DNA of 64,000 nt from Niveispirillum sp943370215 (GTDB taxonomy: Bacteria; Pseudomonadota; Alphaproteobacteria; Azospirillales; Azospirillaceae): assembly GCA_943370215.1 (NCBI GenBank), contig CALRQC020000003.1, positions 62,001 to 126,000 on the forward strand, given 5' to 3'. This document shows positions 55,574 to 64,000 of the stretch, piece after piece (within the stretch, counting starts at the first letter, position 1; each line of letters begins with the position of its first letter). Below the pieces are notes generated by a model. The model did not search any database. It had not been told where the DNA came from and saw only the letters and a program-made list of their open reading frames with translations. The translations under genes and the position numbers were made by a program.

Positions 55574-56809
55574 ATGGCGCGGCTTGTCCTGAAATTCGGT
55601 GGCACTTCGGTTGGCGATATCGAACGCATCAAGAATGTCGCCAAGAAGGTCAAACAGGAGGTCGATGCCGGCCACGAGGTGGCGGTGGTCGTCTCCGCCA
55701 TGTCCGGCGTGACCAATCAACTGGTGGATTATTGCCGCCAGATCGCCAAGGTGCATGATCAGGCCGAATATGATGCCGTGGTCGCCTCGGGCGAACAGGT
55801 GACATCGGGCCTGCTGGCGATTGCGCTGCAGGAAATCGGCATTCCCGCCCGCTCGTGGCAGGGCTGGCAGATCCCGTTGATCGCTGACGATGTGCATGGC
55901 AAGGCCCGCATCGAGCGTATCGACACGGCACCCCTGTCGGCTGCCATGTCCAGCGGTGTGGTCGGCGTCGTCGCCGGCTTCCAGGGCGTGACGGAGGCGG
56001 GGCGTATCGCCACGCTGGGCCGTGGTGGCTCCGATACCTCCGCCGTGGCGCTGGCGGCTGCCTTGAAGGCGGATCGCTGCGATATCTATACCGACGTGGA
56101 TGGCGTCTATACGACCGATCCGCGCATCGTGAAGACGGCGCGCAAGCTGCACCGCGTCACGTATGAAGAAATGCTGGAAATGGCGTCGCTGGGCGCCAAG
56201 GTTCTGCAGACCCGCTCGGTCGAAATGGCCATGAAGCACCATGTTCGGGTGCAGGTATTGTCAACCTTTGAACAGGCGCCGGGCTCTGATCTTCCCGGCA
56301 CCCTGGTCGTGGACGAGGATGAAATCGTGGAACAGGAACTGGTCAGCGGCATCGCCTATAGCCGGGACGAAGCAAAGATCACCCTGGTGGGCGTGGAAGA
56401 CCAACCCGGCGTCGCCGCCGCGATCTTCGGCCCGCTGACGGATGCCGCCATCAATGTCGACATGATCGTGCAGAACGTGTCGGAAGATGGCCGCACCACC
56501 GACATGACCTTCACCGTGGGCAAGGCCGATCTGGATCGCGCTGTGCAGGTGCTGGAAAAGTCCAAGGACACGCTGAAATATCGCCGTCTGGTTTCCGACG
56601 CCAATGTGGTGAAGGTGTCGGTCATCGGTGTCGGGATGCGCTCCCATGCCGGTGTCGCCCAGCGCATGTTCAAGGCGCTGGCCGATCGCGGCATCAATAT
56701 TCAGGTCATCAGCACCAGCGAGATCAAGGTCTCCGTGCTGATCGCTGAGGAATATACCGAACTGGCGCTGCGCTCCCTGCACACTGCCTATGGGCTGGAC
56801 AAGGCCTGA
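55574..56809 (+). CDS. lysC: Aspartate kinase LysC
   Basis: A 411-aa aspartokinase that phosphorylates L-aspartate at the start of lysine, threonine and methionine synthesis. The catalytic domain has KFGGTS (residues 7-12), GRGGSDTSAVALAAALKAD and TDVDGVYTTDPR. Two ACT domains follow for feedback control (from about residue 265, including GVGMRSHAGVAQRMF). The length fits the alpha-type enzyme. The ATG at 55574 starts the conserved MARLVLKFGG; upstream open sequence to 55520 is ignored. Confidence 0.95.
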   Translation: MARLVLKFGGTSVGDIERIKNVAKKVKQEVDAGHEVAVVVSAMSGVTNQLVDYCRQIAKVHDQAEYDAVVASGEQVTSGLLAIALQEIGIPARSWQGWQIPLIADDVHGKARIERIDTAPLSAAMSSGVVGVVAGFQGVTEAGRIATLGRGGSDTSAVALAAALKADRCDIYTDVDGVYTTDPRIVKTARKLHRVTYEEMLEMASLGAKVLQTRSVEMAMKHHVRVQVLSTFEQAPGSDLPGTLVVDEDEIVEQELVSGIAYSRDEAKITLVGVEDQPGVAAAIFGPLTDAAINVDMIVQNVSEDGRTTDMTFTVGKADLDRAVQVLEKSKDTLKYRRLVSDANVVKVSVIGVGMRSHAGVAQRMFKALADRGINIQVISTSEIKVSVLIAEEYTELALRSLHTAYGLDKA

Positions 56810-56902
56810 TCGGGCTTTCGTTCCCCTCCCTGCTATGACCGGAGGGGGTGGCTGCTTTACCATTGGACGATGGCAATAGTTGTCGTCGCTTGCTAGTTAC
56901 CG

Positions 56903-56942
56903 CCGCCAATTCCCGCTAAACATCGGGAATTGGCGGTATTGT
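56903..56942 (+). terminator. Hairpin after lysC
   Basis: CCGCCAATTCCCG (56903-56915) pairs with its exact complement (56924-56936), followed by TATTGTTTTG. It lies 94 bp after lysC and just before the next gene. Confidence 0.75.
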
Positions 56943-56957
56943 TTTGTGGAAGGACCA

Positions 56958-57983
56958 ATGGTTATGGGCGTCACGGCGGCACGGGAACGGCTGGATCAAC
57001 TCTGGGTACGCGGCCGCGACTATCTGGGCACGGAACTGGCCATCATGGGCGGGGCCATGACCTGGGTGTCGGACCGCAATCTGGTGGCGGCCATTTCCAA
57101 TGCCGGCGGGTTCGGCGTCATCGCGTCCGGTTCCATGTCGCCTGATCTGTTGCGGGCGGAAATTCAGGCCACCCAGGCGCTGACCACCAAGCCCTTCGGC
57201 GTCAATTTGATCACCCTGCACCCGCAGTTGGACCCGTTGGTCCAGGTCTGCCTGGAAGAGAAGGTGGGGCATATCGTGCTGGCCGGCGGGTTGCCGCCCG
57301 CCACCGCCATCAAGGCGGCGCGCGATGGGGGCGCGCGGGTGATGTGCTTCGCCCCCGCCCTGGTGATCGCCAAGAAGCTGATCCGCAGCGGCGCTGATGC
57401 CATCGTCATCGAAGGGTCGGAGGCGGGCGGCCATATCGGCCCCGTCTCCACCTCTGTGCTGGCGCAGGAGATTTTGCCGGAAATCAGCGATGTGCCGGTC
57501 TTCGTGGCGGGCGGCATCGGGCGCGGCGATGCTATCGTCTCCTATCTGGAGATGGGGGCCGCCGGGGTGCAGTTGGGCACCCGGTTCGTGTGCGCCACCG
57601 AATGCCGGGCGCATCCCAAGTTCAAGCAGGCCTTCATCCGGGGCAGCGCGCGCGAGGCGCTGGCGTCGGTGGCACTGGATGCCCGCTTCCCCGTGATCCC
57701 TGTGCGCGCCCTGCAAAATGAAGGCACCAAGCGCTTCATGGAAAAGCAGCGGGAAGTGATCGCCCGCTTTGACGCCGGGGAGCTGGACCAGAAGGAAGCC
57801 CAGTTGGAGATCGAACATTACTGGGCCGGTGCCCTGCGCCGCGCGGTGATTGAGGGCGATGTGGAAAATGGCTCCCTGATGGCGGGCCAGTCCGTCGGCA
57901 TGGTGACCCGGGAACAGCCGGTGGCGGAGATTCTGGCTGAACTGGTGGAACAGGCAGAGGCATCACTGGCGCGCCGCGGGTGA
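56958..57983 (+). CDS. Nitronate monooxygenase / NPD family flavoprotein
   Basis: A 341-aa FMN-dependent TIM-barrel enzyme of the 2-nitropropane dioxygenase (NMO) family. Family marks are AIMGGAMTWVSDRNLVAAISNAGGFG, EGSEAGGHIG and VAGGIGRGDAI. The family includes nitronate monooxygenases and enoyl-ACP reductases FabK, so the exact reaction is open. The ATG at 56958 follows AAGGAC. It sits between lysC and ptsP. Confidence 0.82.
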   Translation: MVMGVTAARERLDQLWVRGRDYLGTELAIMGGAMTWVSDRNLVAAISNAGGFGVIASGSMSPDLLRAEIQATQALTTKPFGVNLITLHPQLDPLVQVCLEEKVGHIVLAGGLPPATAIKAARDGGARVMCFAPALVIAKKLIRSGADAIVIEGSEAGGHIGPVSTSVLAQEILPEISDVPVFVAGGIGRGDAIVSYLEMGAAGVQLGTRFVCATECRAHPKFKQAFIRGSAREALASVALDARFPVIPVRALQNEGTKRFMEKQREVIARFDAGELDQKEAQLEIEHYWAGALRRAVIEGDVENGSLMAGQSVGMVTREQPVAEILAELVEQAEASLARRG

Positions 57984-58112
57984 CGTTGCGGAAACGGTCA
58001 CCGGATCGAAGGCGGTTTCCCCCTTAAGAAGCCTGACGAATCCGTTCCAACCTGCTATCCATCCATCAAGGTGGCGGTGACGCCGCTGCCCCGCAGGGTG
58101 GGTCTGAGGAAG

Positions 58113-60416
58113 ATGGTTGAGATGATGATATCGTCGGGCGCCCAGGTGCTGGGCCACAACCCCGGTGCCGGTGCCCGCCGGCTGCTGGCCCGGTTGCGCG
58201 ATATCATGGCCGGCAGCGGTTCCGCCCAGGACCGGCTGGACAAGATCGTCAAGACCATCGCCCATGAAATGGCCGCTGATGTCTGTTCCTGCTACATCAT
58301 GCGCGCCGGCGAGGTGCTGGAACTGTTCGCCACCATTGGTCTGAACCCCGATGCCGTACATCAGACCCGGATGCGGGTGGGTGAAGGCCTGATCGGCGAT
58401 GTCGCCGCCCATGCCCGCCCCGTGGCGCTGGCCAATGCGCAGAGCCACCCGAATTTCGCCTATCGCCCGGAAACCGGCGAAGACCCGTTCAACGGTTTCC
58501 TGGCCGTGCCTATCCTGCGCGGCGGCCGGGTGCGCGGCGTGCTGGCCATCCAGCACAAGGATCGGCGCGATTACGACGAACAGGATGTGGAGACGCTGCA
58601 GACCATCGCCATGATCGTGGCCGAACTGGTGGCCGGTGGCGAGCTGGTGGACAGCCGCGAATTATCGCTGGCCAATGATCTGGTGCTGCTGCCATCCCGC
58701 CTGGAAGGGATCAGCCTGAACCGGGGCGTGGCCATGGGGCTGGCCGTGCTGCACCGTCCGCAACTGACCATCCGCCAGATGGTGGCCGATGACCCGGAGG
58801 CCGAGTTGATGCGGCTGAAGGGCGCGGTGGAGAACATGCATTCCGCCATCGATCAGATGCTGATCGCCGTCGGCGAGTCGGACAGCGAACATGCGGAAAT
58901 CATGCAGACCTACCGCATGGTGGCGGCGGATCGTGGTTGGCTGAACCGCATCCGGGAGGCGATCCGGTCGGGCCTGACGGCAGAGGCGGCGGTACAGCGG
59001 GTGCAGAACGACAATTCTGCCCGCATGGCCCAGGTGGCCGACCCCTATATCCGCGACCGGTTGCTGGACCTGAACGACATCACCAACCGGCTGTTACAGC
59101 ATCTGGCCGGCAAGCCGGTGGATGCCGTTGGCGGCACCTTGCCCGATGAATTCATCCTGGTGGCCCGCAATCTGGGGCCGGCGGAACTGCTGGATTATGA
59201 CCGCAGCCGCCTGCGCGGGCTGGTGATGGAGGAAGGCTCCGCCTATTCCCATGTCGCCATCGTTGCCCGCGCCCTGGATATCCCCGTGGTGGGACAGGCG
59301 GCCGACGTGCTGCGCCGGGTGGAGCCGCTGGATTTCCTGATCGTCGATGGCGACCATGGGCAGGTCTTCGTTCGCCCGGCCGATGATATCCAGGAAGCCT
59401 TCCTGACCAGCCTGGCCGTGCGCGAACAGCGCGCCGCCGAATCCGTCCGCCTGCGCGATGTGCCCTCGGTCACTAAGGATGGGGTGCCGGTTCAGTTGAT
59501 GCTGAATTGCGGGCTGTTGATCGATCTGCCGCATCTGGAAGCGACGGGGGCGGAAGGGGTGGGGCTCTACCGCACCGAAATCCCCTTCATGGTGCGCCCA
59601 TCATATCCCGATGTGATTACCCAGCAGGAAACCTATAGCCGGGTGATGGACGAGGCCAAGGGCAAGCCGGTGGTCTTCCGCACCCTGGATGTGGGGGGCG
59701 ACAAGACGCTGCCCTATTTCCCGGAATTGGGGGAGGAAAACCCGGCGCTCGGCTGGCGCGCTATCCGCATCGGGCTGGACCGGCCGTCGATGCTGCGCAA
59801 GCAGTTGCGCGCCATGCTGCGCGCCGCTGGCGGGCGCGAATTGCGGGTGATGTTCCCCATGGTGGCGCAGGTGGCCGAATTCGTGCAGGCCCGCCACATG
59901 CTGGATATGGAAATCCGCCGCCTGGCAGAAAATGGCGAACCGGCCCCCAGCCTGGTCAAAGTGGGCGTGATGATGGAGGTGCCGGCGCTGCTGTTCCAGT
60001 TGGACGCGCTGCTGCCGCTGATCGATTTCATGTCCATCGGCTCCAACGACCTGTTGCAGTATCTTTATGCCTCGGACCGGGGCAACCCGATGATGAATAA
60101 CCGCTATGACCTGCTCTCGCCGGCCATGTTGCGGGTGCTGCGCATGTTGGTGGTGAAGTGCCATGCGGCCAATGTGTCGCTGTCGCTGTGCGGCGAAATG
60201 GCCAGCCGCCCACTGGACGCCATGGCTCTGCTGGGTGTCGGCCTGCGCCGCCTGTCCATGTCGGCCCCTGCATTTTTCGATGTAAAGGCCATGGTGCGGT
60301 CGCTGCAGGTGGGGGCTTTGCAGGGCTATATGGAATCGCTCTACAACCTGCCCGACCGCTCCGTCCGCGCGCGGCTGCGGGCCTATGCGCGCGATCATGG
60401 GGTGCGGATCGGGTAA
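58113..60416 (+). CDS. ptsP: Phosphoenolpyruvate-protein phosphotransferase PtsP (EI-Ntr)
   Basis: About 767 aa. An N-terminal GAF domain (about residues 20-175) is followed by the EI core. It includes the phospho-accepting histidine in EGSAYSHVAIVAR near 378 and the PEP-binding region with FRTLDVGGDKTLPYF and DFMSIGSNDLLQYLYASDR. EI-Ntr starts the nitrogen-related phosphotransfer chain to NPr and EIIA-Ntr. The start is uncertain (ATG 58113, or 58122, or GTG 58071); GAGGA sits just upstream. Confidence 0.93.
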   Translation: MVEMMISSGAQVLGHNPGAGARRLLARLRDIMAGSGSAQDRLDKIVKTIAHEMAADVCSCYIMRAGEVLELFATIGLNPDAVHQTRMRVGEGLIGDVAAHARPVALANAQSHPNFAYRPETGEDPFNGFLAVPILRGGRVRGVLAIQHKDRRDYDEQDVETLQTIAMIVAELVAGGELVDSRELSLANDLVLLPSRLEGISLNRGVAMGLAVLHRPQLTIRQMVADDPEAELMRLKGAVENMHSAIDQMLIAVGESDSEHAEIMQTYRMVAADRGWLNRIREAIRSGLTAEAAVQRVQNDNSARMAQVADPYIRDRLLDLNDITNRLLQHLAGKPVDAVGGTLPDEFILVARNLGPAELLDYDRSRLRGLVMEEGSAYSHVAIVARALDIPVVGQAADVLRRVEPLDFLIVDGDHGQVFVRPADDIQEAFLTSLAVREQRAAESVRLRDVPSVTKDGVPVQLMLNCGLLIDLPHLEATGAEGVGLYRTEIPFMVRPSYPDVITQQETYSRVMDEAKGKPVVFRTLDVGGDKTLPYFPELGEENPALGWRAIRIGLDRPSMLRKQLRAMLRAAGGRELRVMFPMVAQVAEFVQARHMLDMEIRRLAENGEPAPSLVKVGVMMEVPALLFQLDALLPLIDFMSIGSNDLLQYLYASDRGNPMMNNRYDLLSPAMLRVLRMLVVKCHAANVSLSLCGEMASRPLDAMALLGVGLRRLSMSAPAFFDVKAMVRSLQVGALQGYMESLYNLPDRSVRARLRAYARDHGVRIG

Positions 60417-60475
60417 GGCAGCTCGTGCCCGCGTAAGCCCGAGCTGCCGGAGGCAGCGCCCGGCGCATGAGGGGC
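60417..60475. repeat. Partial GC-rich repeat element, reversed, copy 4
   Basis: Immediately after the ptsP stop codon. The reverse complement reads GCGCCGGGCGCTGCCTCCGG...GGGCTTACGCGGGCACGAGC, the core of the elements at 10.2 and 62.7 kb. Flanking hairpins are missing, so this copy is truncated. The CAGCTCGTGC...GCCCGAGCTG sequence still gives a short stem after ptsP. Confidence 0.7.
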
Positions 60476-60747
60476 CCCGGCCGGATATCGCCACCCTTGC
60501 CCTTGCCCTGCGACGCTGTTACCATTGATGCCGGTCAGCAGTTCACCCAGGCGTCGCCAACCCTGTTACCGACAGGGGCGCTAAACCTGCCATCGGCGTT
60601 TTTCAACCGATCCTTCCCCAACGACCCTTGGCACCGATCCTGATGGATCGCCCGTGCATCGCGCGTCGGCAAGTTGGCGACCACCGGCTTTCAGCCCCTT
60701 GGGGCGGAGATCATGCGGCACGGGTGATATCTGTTGAGGATGTTGTC
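60476..60747. other. Intergenic region after the repeat, no gene seen
   Basis: About 270 bp without a convincing frame. It should hold the promoter of the DUF2087 gene; nothing else was recognised. Confidence 0.4.
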
Positions 60748-61374
60748 ATGTCGAAGAATGCCATGCGGTTCCAGGTGGCGGATATTTCCAGCCTGGCCCG
60801 CTCACTCAAACAGCAACTGGCCGACCAGCCGGGCCCTTGTGGCCATGTCAGCCTGCTGAACATGCTGGCGCGCGGCGCCGGCTATCGCAATTTCCAGCAT
60901 TTCCAGGCCCAGATGACGGCGCATGAAAAGCTGGAAAACCCCACCCTGCCCGCCCCGGTGCCGGAGGTGGACTATGCCCGTGTTCGCCGCATCGCCCGGC
61001 ATTTCGATGCCCAAGGGCTGCTGGTTCGTTGGCCGCCGAAATTCAATGAACAGCAGGTGGTGCTGTGGGTGCTGTGGTCGCGCATCCCAGCACGGCAGAG
61101 CTTCACCGAGCGGCAGATCAGTGACTTGCTGCGCGCCGAACATCATTTCGGCGATCCGGCCCTGTTGCGGCGGGAAATGGTGGAGCAGGATCTGATGTCC
61201 CGCACACTGGATTGCCGGGATTACCGGCGGCTGGAACGACAGCCGCCACCCGACGCACTGGCCCTGATGCGCTTTCTGTCCAAGCGGGAGGGGGCACCCG
61301 CCTATTCCAGCACCAGACAGAACAGCGACAGGCAAGGCCCGAGCCCGGCGCGTGAGGAAAGGTACAGCACATAA
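60748..61374 (+). CDS. DUF2087 domain protein
   Basis: A 208-aa protein. The first part (MSKNAMRFQVADISSLARSL, then RGAGYRNFQHFQ) resembles a DNA-binding or regulatory head. From about residue 85 the DUF2087 pattern appears: FTERQISDLLRAEHHFGDPALLRREMVEQDLMSRT and YRRLER. GAGGA lies seven bases before the ATG. Function is unknown; the family is often fused to HTH domains. Confidence 0.78.
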   Translation: MSKNAMRFQVADISSLARSLKQQLADQPGPCGHVSLLNMLARGAGYRNFQHFQAQMTAHEKLENPTLPAPVPEVDYARVRRIARHFDAQGLLVRWPPKFNEQQVVLWVLWSRIPARQSFTERQISDLLRAEHHFGDPALLRREMVEQDLMSRTLDCRDYRRLERQPPPDALALMRFLSKREGAPAYSSTRQNSDRQGPSPAREERYST

Positions 61375-61502
61375 TCCAGCCCCAGGCAGAGCGCCAGGAA
61401 GGGCAGGGCGACAAAGCCCAGCAGATAGGCCCAGCCCCGCGCCGTCAACCGGCGGCGCGGCAGGGGGGGCAGGTCGCTGTCCGATGATGGCTTGTGTGTC
61501 AT
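61302..61502 (-). CDS. Small single-pass membrane protein, 66 aa
   Basis: The sequence from MTHKPSSDSDLPPLPRRR leads into one strong hydrophobic helix (AYLLGFVALPFLALCLGLDY). Its 3' end overlaps the DUF2087 gene by 73 bp on the opposite strand. The ribosome binding site is weak, so confidence is modest. Confidence 0.5.
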   Translation of the reverse strand: MTHKPSSDSDLPPLPRRRLTARGWAYLLGFVALPFLALCLGLDYVLYLSSRAGLGPCLSLFCLVLE

Positions 61503-61558
61503 GGCGGCACAGGATAAGCCTGGAACCTTCCACCAGCAATGGCAGGTTGCTTGGCCCC

Positions 61559-62503
61559 GTGACAGACCAGGAAGATCAGGCGGATTGGGTGTTGGAGGAG
61601 GGGGCGGGGGAGCGGGAATGGTTCGCCCTGCTGGCCCGCACACCCCGCCCGCCGCTGGAACAGAGCTTTGCCTTTGGGACGTCGATGGCGGCCTTCGGGC
61701 GGGTGCCGCGCCGTTTTCTGTTGCGGCGGAATGGCGAACCTGTGGCGCTGGCGCAGGTGATTGAACAAAGGTTGGGGCCGGTGCGGCTTTGCCATCTGCT
61801 CCGGGGGCCCCTGCCATTGATCGGGGGGGAGCCGGCGGCACTGGGCCAGATGCTCGCCTTGTTGCGCCGCCGCTGTCGCCCGCTGACCGGGCGTATCCCC
61901 CTGTTCACCCCGGAACTGCCGGCGGGGCCGGATGCCGATGCCCTATGCCGGGCGGCGGGGCTGGGCCGGGTCATTACGGGTTACAGCACCAGTTGGGTTG
62001 ACCTGGATGTGACGGATATCGAGGCTGCCATGGGTGGCAGCTTCCGTAAAAGCCTGAAAAAGGCGCGCGGGGAGAAGCTGACAATTGCCTTCAGCCATGG
62101 CGGGGCCGATCTGGACTGGATCATCCGTCACCATGATGCCCATCGCCGTCAGCGCGGGCTGATGGCCCCACCGGCCCGGCAAGCGGCGGCGCTTGCCGCG
62201 GCACAGGCCCGCCCGCGCGATGTGCTGGCCTGTGTGGCCAGGCGCGGTTCGACCAACGTGGCCGGCAGCCTGTTCATTCGCCACGCCCATGCCGCCACCT
62301 ATTATCTGGGGGCAGGGACGGAGGAGGGGCGCGCCGTCTGTGCCCAGCATCTGTTGCTGCGGGAGGCGATGGGGCGGCTGGCGACCGATGGGGTGCGCTG
62401 GCTGGATACGGGCGGGTTGAACAGCGATGGCATGAAGGGCGTGGCCCGCTTCAAGCTGGGGCTGGGGGGCACGCCGGTGACGCTGACGGGGACATACCTA
62501 TAG
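61559..62503 (+). CDS. GNAT/FemAB-like acyltransferase
   Basis: About 314 aa. Pattern of the BioF2-like/FemAB GNAT family: SFAFGTSMAAFGRVPRRFLL in the N-terminal half, and GSFRKSLKKARG plus ATYYLGAGTEEGRAV and WLDTGGLNSDGMKGVARFKLGLGG at the C-terminus. Members transfer amino-acyl or acyl groups during cell-wall or polysaccharide assembly. The GTG start at 61559 is a choice; the frame is open to 61352 and the ribosome binding site is weak. Confidence 0.72.
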   Translation: MTDQEDQADWVLEEGAGEREWFALLARTPRPPLEQSFAFGTSMAAFGRVPRRFLLRRNGEPVALAQVIEQRLGPVRLCHLLRGPLPLIGGEPAALGQMLALLRRRCRPLTGRIPLFTPELPAGPDADALCRAAGLGRVITGYSTSWVDLDVTDIEAAMGGSFRKSLKKARGEKLTIAFSHGGADLDWIIRHHDAHRRQRGLMAPPARQAAALAAAQARPRDVLACVARRGSTNVAGSLFIRHAHAATYYLGAGTEEGRAVCAQHLLLREAMGRLATDGVRWLDTGGLNSDGMKGVARFKLGLGGTPVTLTGTYL

Positions 62504-62630
62504 GGGAGGGGGGCTTGAACGGCCCCCGCTTGATCTTGCTATACCGTTCCCGATGAGCAGAACGCCTGGGGAACCGGTACGGCAGCACTGGCGATGCAGG
62601 CCCCGCGACCGGTTGCGATCACGGGGACGG

Positions 62631-62787
62631 GGTATCATCCCAAGAGCCATGGATCATGACTCTTGGGATTTACCTGCTCCCTCAGCGCCGGGCGCTGCCT
62701 CCGGCAGCTCGGGCTTACGCGGGCACGAGCCCGCGGGCCAGCGGTCGCTGACCGCAAGGGTCATGCCCCATGACCCTTGGTATCAAA
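62631..62787. repeat. Hairpin-flanked GC-rich repeat element, copy 5
   Basis: GGTATCA occurs at both ends (62631-62637 and 62779-62785). The left hairpin (CCAAGAG/CTCTTGG arms, about 62639-62667) and right hairpin (CAAGGGTCATG/CATGACCCTTG, about 62755-62779) flank the core GCGCCGGGCGCTGCCTCCGG...GGCCAGCGGTCGCTGACC. The right end contains the gyrB stop codon (62783-62785). Same family as the copies at 8.2 and 10.2 kb. Confidence 0.75.
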
Positions 62788-64000
62788 CGTCCAGGTTGGC
62801 CACCTTCAGCGCGTTTTCCTGGATGAAGGCGCGGCGGGGTTCCACCACATCGCCCATCAGGGTGCTGAACACATCCTCCGCCTCGTCGGCGTGGTTGACC
62901 TTTACCTGCAACAGGGAGCGGTTGGACGGGTCCAGCGTGGTTTCCCACAACTGATCCGGGTTCATTTCGCCCAGGCCCTTATAGCGCTGGATGGTCAGGC
63001 CATGGCGGCCCTGGTCGATCACCCCTTCGAACAGGGAGGACGGGCCGGTGACCGCGCGCAAATCCTTCAACCGGTGGCGAAGGGTGGCTTCATCGGTATA
63101 GGTGGCGGCCAGATGCTCCTGCATCGCGTCCAGGCGGCGGGCCTCCACGCTTTTCAGCAGGTCAACATCCAGCACATGGCGGTGGGTGACGCCCCGGCGG
63201 GTGCGGGACAGGATCAGCCCGTCAATGCCGGCATCGCCCGTCCAGCCACCAATGGCGGCGGCGTTGGTGTCGCTGGCCAGGGCGTCGCCACTGGTCACCG
63301 CCCGGCGGCGGGCCAGCTCGTTCAGCCGGCCGGCGAGGTTCTGCGCCAGTTCCAGCGCGCGCGGCATGTCATCCAGCAGCTTGGGCGTCAAGGCGCCCAG
63401 GATGGCGGCCTGTTCCACCACATCGCGGTTGCCGGCCTTGCGGGCCAGCGTCTGCACGGCGGAGCGGGCGGCGCGCGCCTGTTCCACCAGACCGCGCAGA
63501 TCATCGCCGCCGCGCTGGTCGCCCATCGGGCCGACCAGATACACGTCATCCGTGCCCTGGCCGATCAGGTAATCTTCCAGCGCCCGGTCATCCTTCAGAT
63601 ACCGCTCCTTCGCCGTGCCGCGCTTCACCCGGTAAAGCGGCGGCTGGGCGATGTAGAGATAGCCCTTCTCAATCACCTCCGGCATCTGCCGGTAGAAGAA
63701 GGTCAGCAGCAAGGTACGGATATGGGCGCCGTCGACGTCGGCGTCCGTCATGATGATGATCTTGTGATAGCGCGTCTTTTCGATGTTGAACTCATCGCGC
63801 CCGATACCGGTGCCAAGGGCCGCAATCAGTGTACCGATTTCGGCCGAGGACAACATCTTGTCAAAGCGCGCCCGCTCCACATTCAAGATCTTGCCACGCA
63901 GCGGCAGGATGGCCTGATTCTGGCGGGAACGGCCCTGCTTGGCCGAACCGCCGGCCGAGTCGCCCTCCACGATGAACAGTTCGGAGAGCGCCGGATCGCG
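62783..64000 (-). CDS. gyrB: DNA gyrase subunit B, C-terminal part (5' end outside window)
   Basis: Only the last 405 codons are in the window. The TOPRIM motif EGDSAGGSAKQGRSR and the metal-binding DADVDGAHIRTLLLTFF are followed by IAQPPLYRVKRG and the C-terminal QRYKGLGEMNPDQLWETTLDP. This is the GyrB signature (ParE differs in these blocks). The segment with ALASDTNAAAIGGW is the variable insertion typical of many alphaproteobacterial GyrBs. GyrB supplies ATPase activity for negative supercoiling. The frame continues past 64000. Confidence 0.93.
   Translation of the reverse strand, partial: RDPALSELFIVEGDSAGGSAKQGRSRQNQAILPLRGKILNVERARFDKMLSSAEIGTLIAALGTGIGRDEFNIEKTRYHKIIIMTDADVDGAHIRTLLLTFFYRQMPEVIEKGYLYIAQPPLYRVKRGTAKERYLKDDRALEDYLIGQGTDDVYLVGPMGDQRGGDDLRGLVEQARAARSAVQTLARKAGNRDVVEQAAILGALTPKLLDDMPRALELAQNLAGRLNELARRRAVTSGDALASDTNAAAIGGWTGDAGIDGLILSRTRRGVTHRHVLDVDLLKSVEARRLDAMQEHLAATYTDEATLRHRLKDLRAVTGPSSLFEGVIDQGRHGLTIQRYKGLGEMNPDQLWETTLDPSNRSLLQVKVNHADEAEDVFSTLMGDVVEPRRAFIQENALKVANLDV

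Overview
The window is a high-GC bacterial chromosome segment, most likely from an alphaproteobacterium of the Rhodospirillales/Azospirillaceae type. That placement is an inference from the high GC, the ubiG - lysC - (NPD dioxygenase) - ptsP gene order, an EI-Ntr (ptsP) protein, a MotA stator and abundant solute-binding proteins. No rRNA gene is present to confirm it.

Layout. 0-8.1 kb: a membrane fatty acid/sterol hydroxylase, a convergent acetyl-CoA hydrolase/CoA-transferase, and three tandem paralogous OppA-like peptide-binding proteins with no permease or ATPase genes. 8.3-18.5 kb: chromosomal housekeeping genes (SDR epimerase, TPR protein, DinG-like helicase, DUF1993, GNAT, fatty-acyl-CoA ligase, MotA, a secreted alpha/beta hydrolase). 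19.1-26.6 kb: one giant RTX adhesin-like protein with a DUF4347 head, sixteen 96-residue Ig-like repeats and a glycine/aspartate-rich calcium-binding tail.

27.1-44.85 kb: an integrated mobile element inserted in a tRNA-Arg(ACG) gene. A 48-bp copy of the tRNA 3' half lies at 27108-27155 and the reconstituted tRNA at 44805-44881. The element encodes a family B DNA polymerase with the architecture of primer-independent PolBs, two related tyrosine recombinases, an AlpA/excisionase-like protein and an XRE repressor. It also carries a type I restriction-modification operon (hsdM-hsdS-hsdR) with two HEPN/MNT toxin-antitoxin modules inserted between hsdM and hsdS. The second MNT antitoxin is fused in frame to HsdS. 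This matches the mobile elements called pipolins; the MNT-HsdS fusion is the most unusual feature of the window.

44.8-64 kb: two tRNA-Arg genes, xanthine phosphoribosyltransferase, a TrmH-type methyltransferase, a TPR-GAF histidine kinase, a cnoX-like thioredoxin cluster (cnoX, Lon-N protein, Trm112, DUF971), three tRNA-Gly(GCC) genes, ubiG, lysC, an NPD-family enzyme, ptsP, a DUF2087 protein, a FemAB-like acyltransferase and the 3' part of gyrB, which runs off the window.

A family of hairpin-flanked GC-rich elements recurs at about 8.2, 10.2, 45.8, 60.4 and 62.7 kb. Four of the five sit exactly at the stop codon of a minus-strand gene between convergent genes, so they probably act as gene-end structures (terminator or REP-like).
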